64,000 bases of DNA from assembly GCF_023053635.1 (NCBI RefSeq), contig NC_086171.1, positions 13,658,006 through 13,722,005 on the forward strand, given 5' to 3'. Source of the DNA: Elgaria multicarinata webbii. Taxonomy: Eukaryota > Chordata > Lepidosauria > Squamata > Anguidae. The position numbers and the translations under genes were made by a program. Positions within the stretch are counted from its first letter, which is position 1; each line of letters opens with the position of its first letter. Under the pieces are notes generated by a model. That model did no database searches. It worked only from the letters and a program-made list of their open reading frames with translations, and was not told the origin of the DNA. Of this stretch, positions 34,801 through 46,600 are shown piece after piece.

Positions 34801-37800
34801 CCTCAGCTCCCCTTTGCTCTATACTTATTAAGGCCTTCCTTATTCCTAGAATTCTAATTAGAGCAATCCTACCTTTTGAAAACCCGAGACGGAAGCTGAG
34901 ATCGTAGGCTTAAGTGTATCCTGTGCTTTGCTGGGCATGTGACGGAGGTGATTTTTGCATCTCTGTCCTCCTTTCACGGGAATTATGGGAGTTGCATAAT
35001 TCCCTTTGAGGCAACTCCCATAATTCCCTTTGTGTGTGTCTAGGGGAGCTATGCTGCTGGGGGCAGGAAAGGGAGCTGAGAGGCTGGCGGATCCTGCAGA
35101 CCCACGGTGCCCCCCCCCCTCTTTCCGGCACATCTCCTTCCTTCTCATTTGGATTATTTCCTGAGCTTGGAACTCCAACCTCAGTTGTGGAAGCTGCAGT
35201 GGAGATTTCTGCAGTGTCTGAGAGAGGGTGTGAGGTGGAGCGGGGGCGGGGGCGGGGGGGAACCACTTAGGCCTAATCTACACCAAGCAGGATACAGCAC
35301 TATGAAAGCGGTATATAAAAGGCAGGAGCCACACTACTGTTTTATAGAGGCATTGAAGTGCACTGATAACTGTTGGGGCCTATTGACACATACCATATAC
35401 TGCTTTCATACCCCTATAGCCTGCTTGGTGTGGCTCCTGCCTTTTATATACCGCTTTCATAGTGCAATATTCTGCTTGGTGTCGATGAGGCCTTAGATTC
35501 CCTCCCCCTTGCTGAGGTTGTAACTCTGTCTATGGCCTCAGAGAGGGTAGGAACCTGCTGTTTCCTATGGTCCCTGGGATGCCCTCCTAGGAAACGTAGG
35601 ATTGCTCTGTAAATGGCTTGAGGTCAGGACATGTGAAAGATTGCCTCCTCCCATAGGAACCTGCCCACAATCCATGATCATCTTCTGAGGTCCTGTCATG
35701 TGTCCCACTTCCTAAAAAAGGCAAGGATGGAAGGTGACTTTTGTGTATACAGGGATTCCTGTGAATCAGCACCTCGATCTCGAAACTCACTTGGCAAGGA
35801 GGTTAGGGTGGCTCCTTTCCTATTGTCCTTTAGCCAGCTGATTCATCCAAGCTTTTGATGGTTAATGTTGCTCTCTGGCTTTTAGTGACATCCGATTTTA
35901 TTGTATTTCTTGCTTGTTTCGCTTTCATTATTTTGCATTTTAATCTTTAATTGTGTTTAATTGTATATCACCTCGAGCGTTTTTTCAGCAGAGAGGTGGT
36001 CTAAAAATACGCTAAAATAAAGAAATAAAACTATCCCCCAAAAACTTGCAGATGGCCTTGCTGAGCCTCTGAGATGGAATTGGCTACTAATCATAAAAAT
36101 AGAAGCTTTGCTGTTCTGAAGAAAGCCCAGACAACTGTGGTTTACCCCACCCCAACTGGTTTCATGTGTCTTGGCCCATTTAGGCAGGCGCTCCACTTTG
36201 TGAAACTCAATGGAGCTACGTTTCGAGTGAGACCTCAGCTTTATCTGTGTCTTCTCCACCCACAGGCAAGGGGCTCATGCAACTAGAGACGAGCTGACTA
36301 CTTCGGCCTTCTTGACAGTCCAGCTTGACCGGTCGCTTGAAGGGCATGCTGTCCAGGTTGGTGCCCTTCCTGCTGAGCATGAAAATATTGATGGCACAAT
36401 GGAGACACCACACTAGCAACATAAATGCGGCACTTTGGGTTCATTCTAATAAGTCGAAATCCACAACCATATTTTGCTGGATTTCCCATATGTGGGCATG
36501 CATGTAAGCCCTGGCCCATGGCATACCTGTGCACCTGGCTGCCTTATAGATCTTTGCAGATTGAGTCCAAAGATCTGAAAAGGGTTATGCAAGCACGCTT
36601 TGCCGAATATGCTTACAGGAGGCAGGCTGTATTGAGGCTCCTGAACATAGGAGTTTTGTAAACGCATTCAGCCAAACACACTTATAAAATCCTTCATACT
36701 AAATATCTCTGGGTGCACAGAGGTGTGTGTGTGGGGGGGGTCAGGACGCATGTGCATATCTCTGTCCCTGCTTCTGTTGCAGGTAAACACCTGCATAGAG
36801 CTAGAATTACAGTCTAATCTCAGCCTCAGCTCTACAATGCTGAGTCAAGAAAAGTTTGGAGGAGGAAGGAAGTGATAAGTTGGGTCAGATAACTGACCTG
36901 ATACTTTGTTTTCCCGCAGTGTTCATTTGGTGCCCTCTGTGTTTTTGCTGCATTCGTTTGTCAATATATTTCGCCAAGGGCTTTAATTCGTGCTTTTGCC
37001 CTTGCAAGCCTCCTTTGCTCTTTTTCTTTAAAACTGCTTGTCCTTTGATGAAGGGCAAGAGTGATCACTGACACTTTGTTATACCTAAAGAAGGGTTGAA
37101 TGGTCCTTTTCTTGAAATCGACAGGATTTTAAAACCATTGAAACAGATGATACCTTAAGATACTTAATGTGTAATTGCCTTTTCAAGTCACTAGATGGCA
37201 CTGCAGCCTATGTTACAACCAAAGGAGGATCTTGAAATTTTATGCAAACCTGCGGAGGTCTTTGTGAATAGCCCTGCGCCAGGTTTCCTTGCTGGGAATC
37301 TCCAAAAGAACTGGCTGCACCTGCAAATAATTGCTGCCCTCTTTCCGCATGCAATTCATGATGTGTGAAGTTGGTTTCACTGGTAATCTCCTTACTGATC
37401 ACATCTAGTTGTCCAGCAGGTGTGATCAGGGGAAGAGGGGACGAAACTGGCTTCAGTCATTTTTATTGGGAAGGGAGGGCAGGGAAAGACGTTCTGCATT
37501 TGTGTTCCCCAACCAGGCGCCCTCCATATGTACTGGACTGCAACTGCCACAATTCCATGCTGGCTGGGAATTCTGGGGGTTGCAGTCCGATGCATATGGA
37601 GGGCAGGAGGTTGGGGAAGTCTGCTGTATATAGAGAGATATGAGTGTTTCTCTTGATCTTAAAACTTGCCATGTTGCTCTGAATGGTACTGCTTCACTCC
37701 AAATGTTAATTGAATTGTGGAGGAGTCAAATCAGATTACATCAAAGAGGTTGGCTGATACAGGCTACTTTCTACCTGTGTGTGGCCTCCAACACCTATTG

Positions 37801-40800
37801 TGGTGGGTTTGGGAACTCCAATCCTTTTTCCCTGCTCACTTGTAAGGAATGTGTATTCCTTATCTCCTTCCCCTCCTTCCCCATTGAACCTTTAGGTAGG
37901 GTGACCATATGGAAAGGACAGGGCTCCTGTATCTTTAACAGTTGCATAGAAAAAGATATTTCAGCAAGTGTCATTTGTATGCATGCAGCACCTGCTGAAA
38001 TTCCCTCTTCATCACAACAGTTAAATCTGCAGGAGCCCTGCCCTCTTTTGAATCTGGTATTTTTGGCCATACCCCATTTTGCCTTCCACCACCTCTGGTA
38101 TGTGACCCCTCCCCCCCGAGAGCATCTTCAAAATTGAATTTGGCCCTCAGGTTGAAAGAAATTCCGTATCCCTGTTGAAGGGAGCTACTGTATCTAAAGG
38201 TTCAGAAACCTTGAATGTGAAGAGCTGTGCTCTGGCTATGTTGGCTGATGGACATTTTTATTCTTGCCCTCCTTGTGTGGGGCGATTTGTTTGCTGTTGT
38301 TTTTAAGCTACAGCAGTTGGTGGCTGCTTCTCATCCTCATGATAGTGAGCTCTAAAGATCGACTGTGCTGTTCCTTGTCAGAAAGATTTGCTTGTTTTCC
38401 AAGAACTCTTTTCATTTCAGTCCTAAATGGCAGCTTTTCTTGTAATCAGCATAGTTTGTAAATCTCCATTCCCAGATGGCTTTATGCTCCTTGCTCTTTT
38501 CCAACTTCAGGCAGATAGACAGACTGGGTGAAAACAGATATGATATGCTTCCTGATGCATTTAAATGCAAATCTCCCTGAACCAAACACAACACACACAC
38601 ACAAATGTTTTGTTAGGAGAATATTAAGATTGCAACGGGCATGTCGTAGTTCTGCGTGAGAGACTGAGCAGGTTTAGAGCGCCTTGCCTGCTGCAGTCAC
38701 GTAAGCTTAAATTATTCAAAAAAACTTGTCGCTCTTAATTCTTGCCAACCTCCTTACCCTATGCAGCATCTCTTGTCCAGGTCAGGCTAGGCCAGTAGGC
38801 AGCTTCTCACCCAACTTGTCACCCCCCCCCCCCCCACTCCCTTCACTTCCACAGATCAGAGTCAGCCAAGGCAAGGAGCCTCCGCACTTGCTGAGTTTGT
38901 TCCGAGACAAGCCACTCATCGTTTACAAAGATGGGACATCCAAGAAAGGGGGCCAAGTGGCTGCTCCGCCAACACGCTTGTTCCAAATTCGCAGAAATCT
39001 AGCAACCATCACCAGGATTGTAGAGGTAAGCAGCTCACCTTCACATAGAGAGATGCCTCTGTATCTTCTTTGCTGCTGTAAACATTTAAAGTGAGAAGCA
39101 GGGAGTCACGTCTTCAGGCTGCCCTGGTTGCATGGGGTGTGCCACAGACCAGTCAAACGTCCAGGCCAGCAGAGTTCAAACAAAGAGTACTGTACTACCA
39201 GGCAAAGTCAAAAGTCAAACCAGGGACTACTCACAGGAGGTCCCTCAGTGGGAGGGTTAGACAGCCAAGGCAAAGAAGATCAGGTATCAAAGCTGGCGTA
39301 AAGACATTGTTCCAGCAGCTCTTCCTACTAGGGATGTGCTCCGCTTCTCCTCGAACCGGAGAAGCAGGAACGGAGTGGGGGGCTTCACCTACCCTTAAGG
39401 CAGAGGCGAAGAGAGTCAGGGGGGCTGCGGATCGAGGCGAAGAGGATCGCCTCAATCCGGAGCTTCACCTGAAGGTAAGTGGGGGGGGGAGGGGGACTAA
39501 TCTGGCGCTGCCGGCACCACCATCCATCCGGCAGCACCAGGTAAAGGAGCAGGGAGGAGGGACACTTACCTTCCTCCGTCGCTGGCTTCAATTGAGGCCC
39601 CGGTTGAAGCTAGAAGTGAAGGCCGAGGCCTCTTCCGGCTTCAACCGGGGCCTCAATTGAATCCCGCGACGAAGGAAGGTAAGGGGGCGGGGTGGGTGGG
39701 TGGTTTCTCTGGCGCCGCCGCCGCCCATATAGTGACGGCGAAGCCGGATCTCGCTCCGCAGTGCGGGAGATGGGCGGAGCGGCGCGAAGAGGATCGGGCC
39801 CGATCCAGATTTTCTGGATCGGGCCACGAAGCGGATTGGGGGGTCCGTGCACACCCCTACTTCCTACTGAGGACTGAGGCTTATAAGTTATCACTTCCAG
39901 AGCTCCACCAAGGAGTTAGCTGCAGAACATCAGAGGCCTGTTTCAATGCTACCTTGAATGTCCTGCCAAAAGCACCTTCCTAAGCATTTTTTTCAGAGAT
40001 GGGACAAATGAACTAAAATCTGCCTTTTAAATTTAGTTTTAACAGTGTAATTGACAAATTTGCCTCTCTATGATGGGTCTCATTTCCAAGAGCCAGCATC
40101 TAGAGTTGTTCTGGGGATAAATTAATTATGCATGCTGTGCTAAAATCAAAAACAGAAAAACCAAAAGACGACTGAAGCCTTCTCGCTCTTGTCTCAGGTC
40201 GATGTTGATGCCACTTCGTTGAATTCCAATGATGTTTTTGTTTTGAAACTGCCAAATAACTCTGGCTATACCTGGGTGGGAAAAGGAGCAAGCAGAGAAG
40301 AAGAGAAGGGGGCTCAGTATACAGCAAATGTTGTGAGATGTCAAACCTCAAGGATTGAAGAAGGCCGAGAACCAGGTGAGTGTGAAGGCCTTGGCAAAGG
40401 GATAAGTGGCTACCTAGTATTTGGGGAGAGTAGATCGAAACTGACAATGCACGTATGTGTGCATGGCTTTCCTTCTCCCTTTTTCTCCTGGGAGGACTCG
40501 GAGGGTGCTCACAGGCAGAAATGTTGGGGTGGGGAAAAGAGAAAGGGGAGTTGGGGGAAAGGATGGATGGCGGGAGGGAACAGAAAGCGTGCGACTGTCC
40601 CCTCAATGTGTGTTTGCAGGGTGCATCACTAAGGCAATGTTGTGTTGTATATTCCAGATGACTTTTGGAGGGCCCTCGGTGGAAAGAAAAAATACCAGAC
40701 ATCTGCACAATTACTGACCGAGTCAGAAGACCATCCTCCCCGTCTTTATGGCTGTTCTAATAAAACCGGCAGGTTTATAGTAAGTATAAGATGAGTATGT

Positions 40801-43653
40801 TCTGCTCTGTCCATTGATTACCATGGTCATTCCATCTCTAGCTCATGAATGAGGCTATTCACATCCCTTGCAGGGCAAGGAAAAATGTCCTCTGCAGGGT
40901 GTAAAGGCAGAAGGGAGCACATTTATTGTAGCATAGAGGTTCAGACACAGGCTGGTCTTATAAGGCACAACTTATGGCCCTCCAGATGTTTTGACCTACG
41001 ACTCCATGATCTCTTACCATTGGCTGTGCTGGCTAGGGTTGAAGGGAGTTAGTTGTAAGCCAAAACATCTGGGGGGCCACAAGTTGCCCACCCATTGTAA
41101 GAGAGATGCCATCCTGCCCGTTCTATCATGTTCTTCCCTTTTTATTTTCTTCCTGTCAGGGTTTTTTCTCTCCACCCACTGAGTGTACCTTACGGTATCC
41201 GTGCATTTATAATGTACTGTGATCAAACCCTTTGTCGAAGTGGTGTGGTTTGGGCAACTTTGGGCACTGAGCTATGCCAAGTTCTGAATGCAATTTCTTT
41301 ACATAGTACTATATAAGGTGCCAAGAGGCACACAACTACTCCAAACACCAATAAAAAGTGATAATTATCAAATAACTCATTTATTTACAATTTGTAAAGA
41401 TATGTAAAACAAACTGATGTGTCTCAAGGTGGTTAACAATCACGATGTTGGGTACTATAATAACCAATAATATATACCAAACATGAAAGAGTACACTTAT
41501 AATACAGTCCAACAATATTACAGACTTTTATAACACTTAGCTAAGTGTTATTACCCAACATCATTCTTTAAGGATTCTGGGTCATCAAGCCCAGAATGAG
41601 CTCTGCTCAGAGAAGATGCCTCTATCCAATTTCCAGGGGTTTCCCCCTTTCCCCTCAACCCTCTGCATCGCAGTGTTACACATTCAGTGGGCCAGAGAGG
41701 GTGGGGAAGTCCACTTCCATGAGCCTAGTTGCACATCCCTAATTGTGCTTCTAACCCCATATCTTTCACTTGAGCCAACTCTAACTGATTTTAAAAATCT
41801 GTAAACTACACACGTGATCTTCACAGGAAGGACCTGGGTGATCAGAACAATGATTATTTTTGTTCCTGACCTATCTGGACTTACTTTGGCCGTAGCTAGA
41901 CCTAAGATTTATCTCAGGATTGTCCTGGAGTCAAACCTGTTCATTTAAGTGCCGCACAGGGCATCCAGCGCTCAGGCAGGGATGAACCCGGGATGATCCT
42001 GGGATAAACCTTAGGTCTAGCTACGGCCTTAGTAACTTCATACTTTTCTCTGAAAACAAAGGACGCATTTGGGTAGATCATGTTAATGGATCAATAGTTC
42101 AGCTTAATACTGGAAATACACAATTTCTGCAGTGAGTTAGAATTTATGTAAGAGGGCTTACGTTTTGTTTAAATTTCATGGGAAGGGTTGAAATATCCCA
42201 TTTAATTGTGTCATTTTCAGCAGTTCTGTTGCTCCAGCGAGCACATTCTGTTAACGATCTGAACTTCTTAGCATTCTCTATTTGCTAGCTTTACATCTAA
42301 TCAAATGGAAGCAGCTTACTCATTAGTCAAGTGACAGGTGCAATGCAAATTCCCACACACATCTGCCCTGATTTACAAAAACACAATGTTCTGTACCAAA
42401 ATCCTTTCTCATGAACAAAATTTGCTAATTGGTTTTTTCCCTTCTTTTTTTCCCTTTTTCTGTAATGTGACCGGGTGTCTAGTTAATCTAACAGATTTAC
42501 TGCATTTGATTCTTTATTTAAATCCTTTCTGAACCTGGGTCTGTACAAAATGTACATGGCTGATTTAAAAAATAAATCCTGGCCTCAAATTTACTGTTCA
42601 AATACGTTTCCTGGCAGCTGAATCACAAGTACTAGTGGATCTGAAGGTGTAATGCCACCTGGAATATCTCTTGACCAGTAGCTGGACCTGGTTTCTGATT
42701 GACCAAGAATACGAACTACATTCCTTGGGCTGTGAAAATGTGACTCATGGATATTACAGACAGTGTCCTATTTGGCCGGGATTTTAGTGGAGTTCATGTT
42801 TCCTAACCAGCACTAAGTGCAAACTACCCTCTGTTTACTGTTTTGTTTTTGGCTCCCTCATGCTTTACCTTGGTCTGAAATCAAGACTACTGTATCCTGA
42901 CTGTGATTCAGTTTCCAGCTGTTCTCATGGCTACAATCTCCTTTGTTCAACTTTCTGCAATTGAACCTATATTTTTTAACCAGTGATCTTCACTAACAAT
43001 TCTATGACTTCTGCCAGTCCTAATATAATCTGACACTCAAAACTGCAGTACCTTGGTGTTAGAACAATTTATACTAATCTATGCTGTTTTGTTTAGGGGA
43101 ACGAACAGAACAGTAAAGTTTTTAAATATATATATTATAGATTGAGGAGGTTCCTGGAGAATTTACTCAGGACGATTTGGCTGAAGACGATGTCATGCTG
43201 TTAGATACTTGGGATCAGGTAAGATACTTTGTTCATTAATGAAATTCTTTGGGACAAGAGATCCCTATAGTTAGTCTACACATGTAGCAGCTATAGGTGG
43301 TAGAATGTACAAGTGGTAGAATGGGCTGCAGCACTTCAGACTACAGGTGGTAGAATCACATTTTCAAATTGCACCCAGTGTTAAAGCTTCCTGCAAATTG
43401 AATACCAGCATAACAGGCAAAGAGCTAGGCTAGGAATGCTGTCTCTTTGTAATGCTAGTTTTCTAGTATGTGTGTTTACCTAGGGAAATATTAAAAAACT
43501 GTATCCCCCATTTGAAATCTATTGTGGTATAGCCCATTCTAGGCTCACTCTGCTGAATGGATGTTTTTAATCAGTATTTTGTGTATTTTATGCTTGTTGT
43601 TCCCCGCCTCGATTCAGTTGGAGAGGCGGGTAAGAAATTTATTATTATTATTA

Positions 43654-43693
<40 letters not shown>

Positions 43694-46600
43694 GTGTAGC
43701 CTAGTCTATGAGCGCAAGCCTATGTATATTTAGATAGTAAAAAGTCCTACAGCTCCCAACATTCCCCAACCAGCATGTTTGGCTGGGGCACACTGGAAGT
43801 TGTAGGATTTTTTTCTGTCGAAACATGCATAGGATTGCACCGTAAATTGATGTGGTGGACTAAACAGTTTAAAAGGATAGAGTAAGAAAATATTAAAATG
43901 AAAAGACCTCTTTAAAAACAAACAGTAACAACAGATGTCAAAACTAAGCTTCTTTGGATGTGTTTGATATATGGCTCAATATGATCCCATTTTTGCCATA
44001 GGAACATCCTAGCTGCTTGGTTTTTTTGAGGGCCTGTTTCAATATAACATTTGGCATGTCTGGCATAGCAATTGAGCAATTCCCTTAGGTGCAGATGCAT
44101 AAAAATGTTTTGTTTGAATAGGTCATTCATGCCACTTTGTCGTACAACACCCTAAGAAATTAGCCATTTTCATTTGGCAGGATGTACCTGCTTGTGTTGT
44201 ATTGTTCTTGCAGCAATGAAGCCTCACCCCAAACAGCACACTTCTCTGCAGTCCACTGACTTGTTGGCAAAGCAGGAAGGGAGAAGGGTTGGTAGTGTGT
44301 GCTTCTTAGTGATAGTGAAAGCATCTGATAAAAAACAGCCACCCAGGGTTCACTACTTTCTCTTCCAGTAGCCCCCTCATCTTGCAGAGTGGTTACCACT
44401 GCCTAAACCATGGTTAAAGAACCATTGTCAGCATTTGCTCCCTCAGTTGTGGAGGGAGAACAAAACAATTTTCTAACCAGCTACCTTGTGCTCTTCCTCA
44501 GTAGTATGTCTGTTTGGAAAGACCTCTGCTACTAATTCCAATTGGAAAGAAGAGGGGGAGAAGCTATATAGACATGGCCGGCCATTAGGCAGAGTGAGGT
44601 AGATGCCTGAGGCAGCAGGTTTGTGGCAGGGGGGCAGTGGCACCAGCCCAACCAGCTGTTCTTCCTGAGCTCCTGGACTTTCCCCTCTGTTGGAGGACAG
44701 AGTTAGGTGTGCCATGCAGCCTGTAAGGAGCCTCCTAAACTAGCTTGCTGCCTCAAGTGTGGAGGACGCTTTCCTTCATCAGTGTTGAAGGGAGCTTTAT
44801 TTGTCAGTGAAGTTGGCTTCTGTACATGGAAGGGGTAGGGCTGCCATCTTGTCCTTTGCCTCAGGCACCCAAGGTGTCTTGGGTCAGCCCTATTGAAAGG
44901 ATTCCTTGTGTGTGTCCCTCAAGTTCAGTTCTAGTACTGCAACTTCGTTAGCTCCTTTTGTGTTCTGACTGAAACCCATAGCGGATTCACTGCCCCACTG
45001 ACATCAGAGCCAGCACCCTCCACTGTGTAGTACAGCCTTTAAATATTCATTAGAAATCACCACCACCTTTGCCTGCAGGCCACTGGTATTTCTTAGGGCT
45101 CAATATGCAGAGTTGCTTCCAGTTCATGCAACAGTCTGTGTGTCTTTTCGTCACGTCTAGGTGTTTGTCTGGATTGGCAAAGATGCGAACGAACTGGAAC
45201 GCACTGAATCAGTTAAATCCGGTAAGGAACCAAATAGTTAATCCAAGCTGTGATGATAAGACCTGTGAGGGGAGAAGGGGAAATTGTGCTAGGAACCAGC
45301 TCTATGGTTTCAGTAATAGAAGTCCCATTCCTGGAGCATACACAGGAACCTTCAAGCGCTGCTTCCTAGGATTCTTGAGGGATGCTCTAGGAAGAAGGTT
45401 TCTGTGGCAGGAACCATTGAACCCATTTCCTAGAGCATTCTTCCCTCCCCCCCCCCCCCGTTTTCTTTCTAGGGGTCAGGGCCCCTCAGACAGGGCTTGA
45501 GGCTGCACTTTTTGCATGCCTGCTCAAGCATACCCATTTTCTCATCATGATGGGCATTTTGCTAATTATTAAAATACATACAGGACTCAGATTGTTATCA
45601 GTTGCATGGCAAGGATCCACTTTAAATTTGTAACATTTTATTTCTTTGTTAAATTTGAAAGATTGGCCTGCACTCTAGGTGGTTCATAATGCAAGATTAA
45701 AATTTGAAAATTAATTAAGTCAGGGCATCACAACTAATATACACACACTTTAAAAATATGGAAAAAAATCAATGGAGCCTGCAATAGCAATGTTTAGAGT
45801 AGTGCTGTTAGGCACGTATACTGCAATTCTGTGACCCCTGGGAAGGCATCTCGAGGGTCACAGGAAATAATGGGCTCTCTCCCTCTGACTTTGGAGGAAG
45901 AAATCCAACCTCAGATTCCCCCCCCCCCAAAAAAAAAACCTGCAGAAAGTTCTGTATCACTCACTTTCCCCACATCAGAGCTCTGACACTGGGGAACATG
46001 AAAAGGGGGCAGGTTGGGGGAGGCCTTGAATGTGCATGTTCCAAAGCTCTCCCAGTCCTTGAACATGATTCCAACATGGTGATGGGGAATTTATATCATT
46101 TCCTGGGAGGGAAATAGTTTTTTCTAAAGATCTAGATGGGAAGAGAATGCTGCTCCTGCCTCACTTCCAGTCAGGACATTTGGCTATGTGATGCTGACCT
46201 TGCAGCGTTCTGACTGTACAGGTAGGATTGCTTTGCCCCAGTGCAAACTTATGCAAATTTGGCCAAGACTTCCAGGGCGGACTAGCTTATAGTTTATTTA
46301 TTTATTTACAATATTTATATTCCACTCCCCATTCAAAATTTTGGAGCGGTGTACAAGATAAAATAAAAACAGAATAAAAACACATAAAAATAGATATTAC
46401 TTTTTTAAAAAAGCAAAATGCGAAGTGAACTGTGACAGGAGGCGCCAAAACTAATACAACATTGGCATCTGTCTGACCTCGAGGCAAGGGATTCCATAGA
46501 AGGGGGGCTACCATGCTGAAGGCTCTTCCCTTGGTGGACTCCAGTCGGAGGGTAGGTCTATGTGGAACCACCAGGAGCATGCCCTTGGATGACCTCAGTG

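Larger units (their letters stand above)
36357..38854. other. SCIN intron
   Basis: Contains a short MITE (37503-37620) and a hAT family B piece (37897-38060). 36357-37500 and 38160-38820 hold nothing I recognise. Confidence 0.6.
40780..43140. other. SCIN intron
   Basis: Holds MITEs at 40973-41095 and 41888-42028. 41100-41880 and 42030-43130 show no feature I can name. Confidence 0.6.
43219..45160. other. SCIN intron
   Basis: Holds a LINE tail with microsatellite (43560-43693) and a palindromic MITE (43708-43848). 43860-45150 has no recognised feature. Confidence 0.6.

Noticed and set aside
39091-39660. Open frame of 189 codons after SCIN exon 38855-39025
   Set aside because: Most of it lies in the hAT family A element and it is rich in Arg and Gly from GC-rich DNA. 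No conserved motif, and the SCIN exon already ends at a good donor.
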